A stretch of 58,151 nt of DNA. It comes from Thiocapsa sp. (GTDB taxonomy: Bacteria > Pseudomonadota > Gammaproteobacteria > Chromatiales > Chromatiaceae). The DNA is taken from positions 1-58,151 of the forward strand of contig NZ_JAJDNA010000102.1 of NCBI RefSeq assembly GCF_022340925.1, written 5' to 3'. The notes beneath the pieces are model-generated. The model made no database searches. It was not told the DNA's origin and saw only the letters and a list, made by a program, of their open reading frames with translations. This document shows, one piece after another, positions 18,811-28,245 of the stretch (position 1 is the stretch's first letter; every line of letters starts with the position of its first letter). Made by a program: the position numbers and the translations under genes.

Positions 18811-19876
18811 CGCCGATCGCGCCTCGGAAGCTGACGGTCGCCGGTCCCCGGGCCGATTCGATCCGGCCGATGACCCATGCCTCCTCACCGCAGGCGCGGA
18901 GCTGCTCGAGTGTCCGGTCTTGGTCCTCCGTGCCGACCGCGATCACCATCCCGATCCCGCAGTTGAAGGTCCGCAACATCTCCGATTCGGGGATCCCGCC
19001 CTGGGCCCGGATCCAGTCGAACAGCGGCGGCCGGGACCAGCTTCCGAGGTCGAGGATCGCCCGGGTGTCCCCGGGAAGCACCCGCGGCAGATTCTCCGTT
19101 AGCCCGCCCCCGGTGATGTGGGCCAGGGCGTGCACCCGGACGCGCCGCGTCAGCGGCAGCACCGATCCAACATAGATGCGCGTCGGTGCCAGCAACTGCT
19201 CCCCCAGGCTGACCCCATCCATCTCCTCGGCCAGGTCCGCACCGCTCACCTCGATCACCTTACGGATCAGGGAGTAGCCGTTGGAGTGTGGTCCCGACGA
19301 TGCGAGTCCGATCAGGACGTCGCCCGGTTGGACGCGCTCCGGGAGGATCAGATCGCTCTTCTCGACAATCCCGACACAGAATCCCGCGAGATCATAGTCT
19401 CCGCCGGCGTACATCCCGGGCATTTCGGCTGTCTCGCCCCCGGTCAATGCGCACCCCGCCAGCTCGCAGCCGCGGGCGATCCCAGCGACGACGGAACTGG
19501 CGACATCCAGGTCCAAGTGCCCGGTGGCGTAATAGTCAAGGAAGAAGAGAGGCTCGGCACCGCTGACGAGGATGTCGTTCGCGCACATGGCGACCAGATC
19601 GATCCCGATGCTGTCGTGACGCTGCAACTCGATCGCCAGCCTGAGCTTCGTGCCGACGCCGTCCGTCCCAGAGACGAGCACCGGCTGCCTGTAATCGCCC
19701 GGCGGGAGCTCGAATAGCGCCCCGAAGCCGCCCAGCCCGGTGATCACCCCGGGACGGAAGGTGGCGGCGGCGAGCGGCTTGATGCGCTCCACGAGTCGGG
19801 CGCCGGCGTCGATGTCGACGCCGGCGTCGCGATAGCGGAGGGCTGCGGATGGCGAACGGTCGAAATCCTGCGTCAC
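18803..19876 (-). CDS. purM: phosphoribosylformylglycinamidine cyclo-ligase (AIR synthetase)
   Basis: PurM closes the imidazole ring of AIR from FGAM with ATP. The 357-aa protein has the family start ([11 protein letters not shown]), the [14 protein letters not shown] substrate/ATP loop, the [14 protein letters not shown] motif, and the [11 protein letters not shown] and [13 protein letters not shown] segments. It is the first gene of purM-purN. The region upstream (142 bp) is shared with a divergent CDP-alcohol phosphotransferase gene, a neighbourhood common in gammaproteobacteria together with hda. No PurR-type operator was identified. Confidence 0.96.
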   Translation of the reverse strand: MTQDFDRSPSAALRYRDAGVDIDAGARLVERIKPLAAATFRPGVITGLGGFGALFELPPGDYRQPVLVSGTDGVGTKLRLAIELQRHDSIGIDLVAMCANDILVSGAEPLFFLDYYATGHLDLDVASSVVAGIARGCELAGCALTGGETAEMPGMYAGGDYDLAGFCVGIVEKSDLILPERVQPGDVLIGLASSGPHSNGYSLIRKVIEVSGADLAEEMDGVSLGEQLLAPTRIYVGSVLPLTRRVRVHALAHITGGGLTENLPRVLPGDTRAILDLGSWSRPPLFDWIRAQGGIPESEMLRTFNCGIGMVIAVGTEDQDRTLEQLRACGEEAWVIGRIESARGPATVSFRGAIGDA

Positions 19877-20018
19877 GCTCGAGCTCCATGGACGGGATCA
19901 ACCTTTCCATTCTAACAGTCGGTGGGAGACCCGAATACGCGCCAGGCACCTTGTACAGGCGAGAGCGACCGGACTAGCATCGAGGGTGGGGCCGCCATGC
20001 GACGACTGGAGCCGAGCC

Positions 20019-20576
20019 GTGGAGAGCAAGGACCTTCCGAATCTGATCAGCGTGCTGCGACTGATTGCTGTGGCGCCGATCGTCTACCTGCTGCTGTCCC
20101 GTGAATTCGGGTGGGCGCTGGTCCTGTTTGCCGTGGCCGGGGTTTCGGACGGATTGGATGGCTTCCTGGCCAGGCACTATGGGTGGCGCAGTCGGTTGGG
20201 AGGCATCCTCGACCCGCTCGCCGACAAGACTCTGCTGATCTGCAGTTTCCTGGTGCTGGGGTGGCTCGGGTTGGTGCCGGTGTGGCTGGTGCTGGCGGTG
20301 GTCCTTCGGGATCTCATCATCGTCGGCGGGGCGGTGCTCTACAACTATCGGGTCGAGGCGGTCGAGGCGGCCCCGATCCCCATGAGCAAGCTCAACACAC
20401 TGCTGCAGATCCTTCTGGTGGTCATGGTGATCATGGATTCCGGCCCGTTTCCGCTTCCCGCTGCCCTGATCGAGACGACGATCTGGGTGTGTCTTGTGAC
20501 CGTCGTCGTGAGTGGTGCCCAGTATGTCTGGATCTGGGGTCGCAAGGCGCGGATGCGCGGTTGGAGGGAGGACTGA
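20019..20576 (+). CDS. CDP-alcohol phosphatidyltransferase family protein
   Basis: Members transfer a phosphatidyl group from CDP-diacylglycerol to an alcohol such as glycerol phosphate. The catalytic signature D-G-x2-A-R-x8-G-x3-D-x3-D is visible in SDGLDGFLARHYG...GGILDPLADK at about residues 45-70. The 185-aa protein has around five to six membrane segments. I chose the GTG at 20019, which has a GGAG site 9 nt upstream and gives the family start near LPNLISVLRL, over the GTG at 19986. The hda gene converges just 6 bp after the stop. Phosphatidylglycerophosphate or cardiolipin synthase activity is possible; the alcohol is not predictable. Confidence 0.88.
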   Translation: MESKDLPNLISVLRLIAVAPIVYLLLSREFGWALVLFAVAGVSDGLDGFLARHYGWRSRLGGILDPLADKTLLICSFLVLGWLGLVPVWLVLAVVLRDLIIVGGAVLYNYRVEAVEAAPIPMSKLNTLLQILLVVMVIMDSGPFPLPAALIETTIWVCLVTVVVSGAQYVWIWGRKARMRGWRED

Positions 20577-20582
20577 TCCCGA

Positions 20583-21287
20583 TCAGATCTCCCCACGGAT
20601 GACCTGGCGCACCAGTGGAATACTCGGTTGGCGCCGCTCACGCAGGCTCGCCCGGTCGATTCGAATCATCAGCTCGACGAGCGAGGCTGGATCGCGCGCA
20701 CAGTTGTTCATGATGTATCGCGCCGTCTCGTGCGCGAGCCGCATGCCGAGCCTCGCTGCGACCTCAATCAGCAACGTCTCGCAGTCCGGATCGCTCAGCG
20801 GCAGCAGGCAGTAGCGGGGACCCCACTGCAGACGGGAGCGCAGATCCGGCAGTCCGATACCCAGCTCATCTGGGCCCGAGGTCGCGGCAATCAGAAGTGC
20901 GCAACCGCGAGCACGCGCCCGATTGAAGAGGTTGAACACGGCCAATTCCCAATCAGGACGGCCCCCAATGGTGTCGAGATCGTCAAGCGCCAGGAGGTCC
21001 CGGGTCTCGAGGTCTTCGAGCATCGAGGGCATCAAGCCGGAGAGCGCCAGCGGGATGTATTGAGCCGTCCTGCCCACGCCGGTCGAGGCGCGACAAGCCG
21101 CCTGCAGCAGATGGGTCTTTCCTGTCGCCGGGCCGCCGAAGAGATAAAGGACCGGCTCGCCCGACCCATCCGCCTGGGCCCTGACCGCGGCCGACGCCTC
21201 CGCATTCGGTCCCGGCCGATAGTCCGCCAGGGTGGGCTCCCGGATCAACTCGATGGGGAGCGTCAGTTGGTTGGGGTGACCGATCAA
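20583..21287 (-). CDS. hda: DnaA regulatory inactivator Hda
   Basis: Hda, with the beta sliding clamp, stimulates ATP hydrolysis by DnaA and prevents re-initiation. The 234-aa AAA+ protein begins with the clamp-binding motif QLTLPI, as expected. It has a Walker A (GGPATGKTHLL), a Walker B-like LLALDDLDTI and a C-terminal lid with the arginine finger region. It lacks the DNA-binding domain of DnaA. It converges on the CDP-alcohol phosphotransferase gene. The WrbA gene lies 43 bp downstream of its start, divergent in order but on the same strand. Confidence 0.93.
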   Translation of the reverse strand: MIGHPNQLTLPIELIREPTLADYRPGPNAEASAAVRAQADGSGEPVLYLFGGPATGKTHLLQAACRASTGVGRTAQYIPLALSGLMPSMLEDLETRDLLALDDLDTIGGRPDWELAVFNLFNRARARGCALLIAATSGPDELGIGLPDLRSRLQWGPRYCLLPLSDPDCETLLIEVAARLGMRLAHETARYIMNNCARDPASLVELMIRIDRASLRERRQPSIPLVRQVIRGEI

Positions 21288-21330
21288 GGCTCAGCCGATC
21301 CGATTGGCCGGGTCGCCGTGGTCGCTGCCT

Positions 21331-22249
<919 letters not shown>

Positions 22250-22807
22250 ATGAGGCACGTGCGACGCGCCTTCGAACGGGGGCTGTTCCGCTTGACATTC
22301 GCGCTATTTCTGCTCGCGGCGACCAGTCTCTCCGCAGCGAGCCGGGATCCCGGCCAGTATTTTTTCGATCCCACCTTCGGCGATTTCGCCGAGGAGCTCC
22401 AGAACGCGCGCGCAGCGGGCAAGAAAGGCATTCTGCTCATGTTCGAGATGGACGAATGCCCCTTTTGTCAGCGCATGAAGACCACCGTGCTCAATCAACC
22501 CGAGGTGCAGGATTACTTCAGACAGCACTTCATGATCTTCCCGGTCGATATCGAGGGCGATGTGGAGATCCACGACTTCGCCGGACAGGTCATGCCTCAG
22601 AAGGATTTTGCCCTGAAGTCCTTCCGGGTTCGAGCGACTCCGGTGTTCGCCTTCTTCGACCTCGACGGCAACCTGGTGGCGAGGTTCACCGGTGCGACGG
22701 GCGATGCGACGGAGTTCATGTGGCTCGGCGAATATGTGGTGCAGGGGCGCTACAAAGACAGCACCTTCCAGGTTTACAAACGCGAGCGCCAGGCGGCCAG
22801 CGAGTGA
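22250..22807 (+). CDS. exported thioredoxin-fold protein (SoxW-like)
   Basis: The protein starts with a Sec signal peptide (basic start, then LFRLTFALFLLAATSLSAAS, cleavage about residue 31). A thioredoxin fold follows, with the redox motif ECPFC (about residue 77) and a cis-proline segment (VRATPVFAFFD). It therefore probably acts in the periplasm as a thiol reductase. The arrangement resembles SoxW-like proteins that keep sulfur-oxidation or cytochrome-maturation partners reduced; this assignment is inference. The ATG at 22250 has a strong GGAGGT ribosome binding site. An acylphosphatase gene follows 60 bp downstream. Confidence 0.85.
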   Translation: MRHVRRAFERGLFRLTFALFLLAATSLSAASRDPGQYFFDPTFGDFAEELQNARAAGKKGILLMFEMDECPFCQRMKTTVLNQPEVQDYFRQHFMIFPVDIEGDVEIHDFAGQVMPQKDFALKSFRVRATPVFAFFDLDGNLVARFTGATGDATEFMWLGEYVVQGRYKDSTFQVYKRERQAASE

Positions 22808-22867
22808 GGCGCGCCGCCGAGAACCTGGACCCTAGCGCCATGCAGGCCTCTTCCCGGGGAGCAGACA

Positions 22868-23158
22868 ATGGATGAGCATCAGATCGAGCATCGAATCTGC
22901 TATCGCTGTGTTGTCGGCGGTCGCGTTCAGGGTGTGTTCTTTCGCGCATCGGCCCGGGAGCAGGCCATGCGCCTGGGCCTGACCGGCTATGCGCGCAACC
23001 TCCCCGACGGGCGGTTGGAGGTCGTCGCGTGTGGTGAGCCGGGTGGTGTGAGCCAGTTGCGGGATTGGCTCCGGACCGGTCCGGCGGGAGCCGAGGTCAC
23101 CGGGGTCGCCTGCGAGCCGCTGGACTATCATCACCACGGCGGATTCGCGATCGACTGA
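22868..23158 (+). CDS. acylphosphatase
   Basis: Acylphosphatases hydrolyse carboxyl-phosphate bonds of small acyl phosphates. The 96-aa protein contains the catalytic region VVGGRVQGVFFRASAREQA, with the conserved Arg, and GYARNLPDGRLEV with the conserved Asn. The start at 22868 follows a GGGAG ribosome binding site. It sits downstream of the exported thioredoxin gene and ends 157 bp before the convergent cpdA gene. The spacer shows nothing notable. Confidence 0.93.
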   Translation: MDEHQIEHRICYRCVVGGRVQGVFFRASAREQAMRLGLTGYARNLPDGRLEVVACGEPGGVSQLRDWLRTGPAGAEVTGVACEPLDYHHHGGFAID

Positions 23159-23315
23159 GCGGCAGCAGGAGCGTTCGGCTGGGCGCAGCCATGCCCTTGT
23201 TCCCTTGCGACCCTGGCAATCATCAGCCGCCCGGGGCGCGAAGCGAGGACTCCGGTCTCTTTCACGTCCATGCGCTCGCAGCGACTGAAAGCGGCCGGTC
23301 CGCCCGAGCCGCTTG

Positions 23316-24179
23316 CTAGCCGGCTTCGGCCTGATTCGCCTGCTCTGCGTAGTCGGCCAGGCGCACGACCTCACTCTGGAGCCGGCCATCCGTGAAGAGC
23401 CGGATCTCGCGATAGCCGGGCGGGCGCTCGTCGATCGCGAAGTCGACGCTTCCCGGCGTGAACTGGACGCATGTGGAGGGGGTCCCGAGGATGCGATAAC
23501 CTCCGCGTTGTCTCTCGAGCTCCTGGTGGATATGGCCGCAGACCACGGCCTTGACCTGAGGATGGCGGTCGCAGATTGCGAGCAGCGCCTCACCGTCCTC
23601 GACCGCCATTGTGTCCATCCAGGCGCTCTCCACCGGCACCGGATGCTGATGGAGAAAGATGGCCGTAGGCGATCGATCGACCGAGAGTGCGCGATCGAGC
23701 GCCGCCAGCCGAGCGTCTCCGAGCCGTCCGCTGTCACGTCCGGGGTGGGTCGAATCGAGGAAGACCAGACCCCAGGCACCGAGTCTCCGGGTGGCGACCG
23801 CCCCAACCGCAGCGGCACCGAGCCACGTCTCCATCATGGGGGGCGAGTCATGGTTGCCGGGGATGCAGTAGTAGGCAAGTCCTGTGGAATCGAGCGCCTG
23901 GCGCAGGGAGCGATAGCCCTCGGCGGATTCGTCGTGGACCAGATCGCCGGTCAGTACCAGTGCACCGGCAGGCACTGACTGCGACAGCGCCAACTTCAGG
24001 ACGGCCTCGAAGCTGTGCCGCGTCATGACTCCGAGCAGCCGGGCGTCCGGCCTTGCGAATAGGTGCAGATCGGTCAGTTGCACCAGTCGGACACATTCCG
24101 GAGCTTCTTTGCGCTGGCCCGTCTCCTCGCGCGGCAAGGCGTCGGTGGGCGTTCGCGGAGGGCTGACCGAGACAGACAT
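23316..24179 (-). CDS. cpdA: metallophosphoesterase of the 3',5'-cAMP phosphodiesterase (CpdA) type
   Basis: CpdA hydrolyses cAMP. The 287-aa protein shows the class III phosphodiesterase metal motifs: QLTDLHLFA (D-x-H), LTGDLVHDES, the GNHDSPP block, LHQHPVPVESAWMD and a CGHIHQE motif near residue 210, followed by GTPSTCVQF, which is typical of CpdA. The ATG at 24179 has a GGAG ribosome binding site. The first 25 residues are variable. It is alone on this strand, with an upstream region of almost 500 bp. The exact nucleotide substrate is inferred. Confidence 0.88.
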   Translation of the reverse strand: MSVSVSPPRTPTDALPREETGQRKEAPECVRLVQLTDLHLFARPDARLLGVMTRHSFEAVLKLALSQSVPAGALVLTGDLVHDESAEGYRSLRQALDSTGLAYYCIPGNHDSPPMMETWLGAAAVGAVATRRLGAWGLVFLDSTHPGRDSGRLGDARLAALDRALSVDRSPTAIFLHQHPVPVESAWMDTMAVEDGEALLAICDRHPQVKAVVCGHIHQELERQRGGYRILGTPSTCVQFTPGSVDFAIDERPPGYREIRLFTDGRLQSEVVRLADYAEQANQAEAG

Positions 24180-24673
24180 AAGGGTCTCCGGGTGCTCGGG
24201 TTGTGCGCGGGCGCGTCCCGGAGAGTGAACTACCCCTCACATCTGGATTTTCCGCCGCGATGCATGCCTCTCGCATCCGATGGCAGCATTGCGATTCCTT
24301 GCAACAGCGCCCGCGATGGCTCGCCGTCGCGACTTACGCTCGGGCGCGATCGACGCATCGCACCCGGGCGCAACACGCTTCTGCAGCGGACATTTCTCAG
24401 CCGAGCGCGGTTGGGAATCAGCGGCCGCATCGTGACAGCCGCTCAAGTCTGCCGAAATCTCGCCGGGATGTAATCTTTTACCAGTCCGACGCGCCGCGTG
24501 CTCTGAAGCCGTTCACAGATTTGCGGCGTGACGCTCATCAAAGCAGACTATCGCGGCCATTGGAACAAACAATTTCTGGATCGGCGCCGAGACGCCTATG
24601 TTGTATCCTGTATGAATACTTACCAATGCATGGTCACATTAGATCATGGCCATCTTGACACGAGGAGATCATC
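24180..24673. other. divergent spacer between cpdA and rubrerythrin
   Basis: This 494-bp region is unusually AT-rich towards its right end (about 24570-24660), where the rubrerythrin promoter should lie. I could not assign clear -35 and -10 boxes. The frames here are short, without ribosome binding sites, and look non-coding on both strands. Confidence 0.45.
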
Positions 24674-25093
24674 ATGGATCTGAAGGGCAGTAAGACCGAG
24701 CAAAGTCTGAAAGAGGCGTTCTCGGGCGAATCGCAGGCGAATCGCCGCTACCTCTATTTCGCCGCAAAGGCGGATGTCGAGGGATACAACGACGTCGCCG
24801 CCGTGTTCCGGTCGACTGCCGAAGGGGAGACCGGTCACGCCCACGGCCATCTGGAGTACCTGGAAGCTGTCGGCGATCCGGCCACGGGACTGCCGATCGG
24901 GGCGACCGGTGACAACCTCCGTGCCGCGATCGCGGGGGAGACCCACGAGTACACCGACATGTATCCGGGCATGGCGAAGACCGCCCGTGACGAAGGATTC
25001 GACGAAGTCGCCGACTGGTTCGAGACGCTGGCTAAGGCCGAGCGCTCGCATGCGAACCGTTTCCAAAAGGCACTGGACAACTTGGACGCCTGA
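24674..25093 (+). CDS. rubrerythrin-like diiron protein lacking the rubredoxin domain
   Basis: Rubrerythrins reduce hydrogen peroxide at a diiron site in a four-helix bundle. The 139-aa protein carries the metal-ligand pattern expected of the family ([48 protein letters not shown]). It lacks the C-terminal rubredoxin domain, with no CxxC pairs, so it must receive electrons from a separate rubredoxin or other donor. The start has a GAGGAG site. A strong terminator follows at 25120. A role in protecting an anaerobic phototroph from oxygen or peroxide is inferred from the family. Confidence 0.92.
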   Translation: MDLKGSKTEQSLKEAFSGESQANRRYLYFAAKADVEGYNDVAAVFRSTAEGETGHAHGHLEYLEAVGDPATGLPIGATGDNLRAAIAGETHEYTDMYPGMAKTARDEGFDEVADWFETLAKAERSHANRFQKALDNLDA

Positions 25094-25119
25094 TCAACCG
25101 AGTCCCGGTTGAGCTCGTG

Positions 25120-25144
25120 AAGGGGCGCTTTGCGTCCCTTTTTT
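25120..25144 (+). terminator. rho-independent terminator of the rubrerythrin gene
   Basis: A stem (AAGGGGCGC / GCGTCCCTT with one G-U pair, loop TTT) is followed by a run of Ts, 27 bp after the rubrerythrin stop. Confidence 0.85.
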
Positions 25145-25226
25145 CGTCCGACACTCAGGGCTCACGTTTTGAGTCATCTGGCTCGTACAATGTCGTCACG
25201 AGCCACGATTTGACCTTGAGACGGAC

Positions 25227-25748
25227 GTGATCAAAACCCTGCTAGAATGGATCAGTGCGTGTCGGCCCTGTCGCCTGATCGAGGGCGAGGGCGGTGAGCC
25301 CTACCTGGAACGGTACTATCTCGTCGGCGCCTTCGGATGGCACCTCTACCTGCATCGCTTCGTCGATTCGGACCCTGACCGGGGTCTTCACGACCATCCC
25401 TGGGGGCATGCCGCGAGCTGGGTGCTCAGCGGCGGCTACGAGGAGATTCGCGGCATCGACGGTGATTCCGGCCGGACCCGGACGCGTTTCCTCGGTCCTG
25501 GACGCGTCAACCTACTGCGTGGCCGAGTCTATCATCGGGTCCTGTTGCGAGACGACGTCCCCGCCTGGACACTCTTCCTGCATGGCCCGAGGGTCAAAGG
25601 GTGGGGCTTCAAGCGCGACGGAAAGGAACACATCATGGCGAAGGATTGCAGCGAGTTTCGGCACCGCGATTGGTGGAAGCATGCGCCGACGGGTGCGGAG
25701 GTCCGGAGGGCGTCTGGCCGGGCTCCAGCGGATTGGGTAGGCTCCTAG
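25227..25748 (+). CDS. cupin-like hypothetical protein (173 aa)
   Basis: The central part has a cupin-like histidine pattern (HDHPWG, then SWVLSGGYEEI and a later HRVLL), as in small beta-barrel proteins that may bind a metal. No specific family or substrate is recognised. The start codon is a GTG at 25227, preceded by a weak TTGAG-type site. There is no signal peptide or membrane segment. The neighbours (rubrerythrin and the Kunitz lipoprotein) give no functional link. The C-terminal 25 residues are polar and poorly conserved in type. Confidence 0.65.
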   Translation: MIKTLLEWISACRPCRLIEGEGGEPYLERYYLVGAFGWHLYLHRFVDSDPDRGLHDHPWGHAASWVLSGGYEEIRGIDGDSGRTRTRFLGPGRVNLLRGRVYHRVLLRDDVPAWTLFLHGPRVKGWGFKRDGKEHIMAKDCSEFRHRDWWKHAPTGAEVRRASGRAPADWVGS

Positions 25749-25943
25749 AACCAAGATCCCGGATAACGGCCACGGAGAGGCGCTGCGCCCTCAGAGATCG
25801 GATGCCGCTCTCGCGATCATGGAGAGCGTGGAGTCCGGAAAGGGCAGGTGCGCTCAGCCCGTAGGTCTGTGGCTGCATCCGGGATTCGGGGCGTCATCAC
25901 GGGTCGGTCGGGGGCCGGCAGGCGTCAAGGAGGACGAGCTTCA

Positions 25944-26225
25944 ATGCGCAATTTTGCCCGAAGGCGACTCGAGATCGTCTCGATAGCGGCGCTGGTGTTG
26001 ATGTTGGCGGGATGCAGTAGCAGTCACACGTTCAGGTCGGCCGATCAGTTGCCGGTGGCTTGTTTGGACAAACCCGATCGGGGTCCCTGCCGTGCGAGCC
26101 AGGTCCGGTTCTATTACGACTACCGGGACGATCGCTGCAAGGCGTTTACCTATGGTGGCTGTCGGGGACGCGTCCCGTTCCAGACCCTACAGAGTTGCCT
26201 GGATTTCTGCGGCGCGACGCGTTAA
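25944..26225 (+). CDS. lipoprotein with a Kunitz/BPTI-type domain
   Basis: The 93-aa protein has a lipoprotein signal (VLMLAGC, lipidated Cys24, Ser at +2, which predicts the outer membrane). One Kunitz domain follows at residues 40-89. All six cysteines are present (40, 49, 65, 73, 85, 89). Their spacing is 8, 15, 7, 11 and 3, against 8, 15, 7, 12 and 3 in bovine BPTI, and the FTYGGC core is present. The residue after the second Cys (P1) is Arg50 followed by Ala, as in trypsin inhibitors. The start has a strong AAGGAGG site. Kunitz domains are mainly animal proteins and rare in bacteria. Surface protease inhibition is inferred, not shown. Confidence 0.88.
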   Translation: MRNFARRRLEIVSIAALVLMLAGCSSSHTFRSADQLPVACLDKPDRGPCRASQVRFYYDYRDDRCKAFTYGGCRGRVPFQTLQSCLDFCGATR

Positions 26226-26443
26226 ACCGCAAGCCGGCAGCCGGAGCCTGAAGGCGATGATGAGTGGCCATCCTGGGAGCCTGTCGGCCTTGAGGCCGAT
26301 CTGCTGCGACGGCGGGGAGAGCGGCCCATTTCCGCCCGATTTCTTGTTCCATAGGTCAGCTATGCGACTTTAAATCGGTCGAATCTGACGGGTTCGGCGC
26401 AGACGGCTCGGATGACCGCGAGTCAAGGCCCTCCCACGCAAGA

Positions 26444-27934
26444 TCAGCGTTTCCGTTGCGGGAGAAGGTCAGTGATGGTGCCATGGGCCATCTCAGCGGC
26501 CAGGCCGATGGTCTCGTTCAAGGTCGGATGCGGATGAACGGTGAGACAGATGTCTTCCATGTCCGCCCCCATCTCGAGCGCCAGTACCGTCTCGCCGATC
26601 AGCTCGCCGGCGTTGGGTCCCACGATCCCAGCGCCCAGGATACGCTTGGTCTCGGGATCGAACAGCAACTTCGTCAGGCCCTCGTCCCGGTGGATGCCGA
26701 GCGCCCGGCCGCTTGCCGCCCAGGGAAAGACGCCCTTTTCGTAGGCGATGCCCTTGGCCTTGGCATCGGACTCGGTCAGTCCCATCCACGCGACCTCGGG
26801 GTCGGTGTAGGCGACCGACGGGATCGTCATGGGGTCGAAGAGGGCGGGCATCCCGGCGATGACTTCGGCGGCAACCTTGGCCTCGTGGGTCGCCTTGTGG
26901 GCGAGCATCGGACCGCCGACCACGTCGCCGATCGCGAAGATGTTGGGGACGTTGGTCCGCATATGGGCGTCGACCTTGATGAATCCGTGCTGGTCGACTT
27001 CGACGCCCGCAGCCTCGGCATGGATGAGCTTGCCGTTGGGTCGGCGGCCGACCGCGACCAGGACCTTGTCGTAGGTCTCTTCGCCCGGCGTCTTCCCCTC
27101 GAAGACGACATGGATGCCCTCGGAGGTTGCACTCATCTGCGCGACCTTGGTGTCCAGCCGGATTCCCTCGTAGCGCTTCTTAATCACCTTCTCGAGCGCG
27201 CGCACCAGGTCGATGTCGCAGCCGGGCATCAACTGGCGTTGGAGCTCGACGACCTCGACGCTCGAGCCCAGTGCGCTGTAGACGCTCGCCATCTCGAGGC
27301 CGATGATCCCGCCGCCCACGATCAAGAGCCGTGGCGGGACGCCCTCGATCTCCAGGGCGTCCGTGGAGTCCATGACACGCGGGTCGTCGTGCGGGAAGCC
27401 GGGGATCTTCAGGGGTGAGGATCCGCAGGCGATGACGCAGTGGTCGAAGAGGATCCGGGTGTGACCGCTGCGCGTCTCGACCCCGATCCGGTTGGGCGCC
27501 TCGAATCGGCCGGTGCCCTGCACGACCTCGACACGGCGCTGTCTTGCCATGGCGGCGAGGCCGCCGGTGAGCTTAGCGACGACCCGATCCTTTCCCGCGC
27601 GCATCTTCTCGAGGTCGATCCGTGGCTCCCCGAAGGTCACGCCCATGTCGCTGAGGGTCTTGGCCTCCTCGAGGATGGCGGCGGTGTGAAGCAGGGCCTT
27701 GGAGGGGATGCAGCCGACGTTCAGGCAGACGCCGCCGAGTTTGTCGTAGCGCTCGATCAGGATCACCTTCTTTCCGAGGTCCGCGGCCCGGAATGCCGCG
27801 GTGTAGCCGCCTGGGCCGGCGCCGAGGACGACGACCTCGGTCACGATCTCTTGCCCGCTGCTCGCAGCGGTCCTGCTGGAAGACTCGTCCGCCGGGACCC
27901 TGACCTCGATGCTGTCGTCGCTGCTATCGCTCAT
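26444..27934 (-). CDS. lpdA: dihydrolipoyl dehydrogenase (E3)
   Basis: E3 reoxidises the dihydrolipoyl groups of 2-oxoacid dehydrogenase complexes, using FAD and NAD+. The 496-aa protein has the FAD-binding GAGPGGYTAAFRAA, the redox-active disulfide in GGVCLNVGCIPSK, the NAD-binding GGGIIGLEMA and the C-terminal HPHPTLNE with the catalytic His-Glu pair. It begins with about 30 extra residues containing a short SIEVRVP stretch that recalls the start of a lipoyl domain, but no lipoyl lysine. The ATG at 27934 is chosen over a TTG at 27967. It is the third gene after aceE and aceF, separated by 311 bp. Confidence 0.95.
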   Translation of the reverse strand: MSDSSDDSIEVRVPADESSSRTAASSGQEIVTEVVVLGAGPGGYTAAFRAADLGKKVILIERYDKLGGVCLNVGCIPSKALLHTAAILEEAKTLSDMGVTFGEPRIDLEKMRAGKDRVVAKLTGGLAAMARQRRVEVVQGTGRFEAPNRIGVETRSGHTRILFDHCVIACGSSPLKIPGFPHDDPRVMDSTDALEIEGVPPRLLIVGGGIIGLEMASVYSALGSSVEVVELQRQLMPGCDIDLVRALEKVIKKRYEGIRLDTKVAQMSATSEGIHVVFEGKTPGEETYDKVLVAVGRRPNGKLIHAEAAGVEVDQHGFIKVDAHMRTNVPNIFAIGDVVGGPMLAHKATHEAKVAAEVIAGMPALFDPMTIPSVAYTDPEVAWMGLTESDAKAKGIAYEKGVFPWAASGRALGIHRDEGLTKLLFDPETKRILGAGIVGPNAGELIGETVLALEMGADMEDICLTVHPHPTLNETIGLAAEMAHGTITDLLPQRKR

Positions 27935-28245
27935 GGTGTGATTCGTCTCTGGGGCCGCTACGGCCAAGCAATGATGAAAGCGATGAGGTTCAATGCTAGT
28001 CGAAAGCGCGATGTGACGCGAAACGGGCAGCCCGTTTCACTGCATTGCGCTGGGGTGGCATCGAACGAACATCTCGGATCCCAACAGCCTCATAGGGAAA
28101 TGGTCGAGAATCGGTTGTCTTCCGCGGCACAGGGATGTGCTTGCCTTGTCACGCGCCTGAGCGGTCGAAGACGCAGCAGACTGGAAACCGCCTGTTCAGG
28201 CTGTGTGTCGCTGTTCGCCATCGATGGCGGTCAGCCGGCGTCCCG
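27935..28245. other. spacer between aceF and lpdA with a perfect inverted repeat
   Basis: This 311-bp region holds no credible gene. It contains a 9-bp perfect inverted repeat with a 1-bp centre (GAAACGGGC-A-GCCCGTTTC, 28020-28038). Without a T tract on either side this is more likely an operator or mRNA hairpin than a terminator. lpdA may have its own promoter here. Confidence 0.5.
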
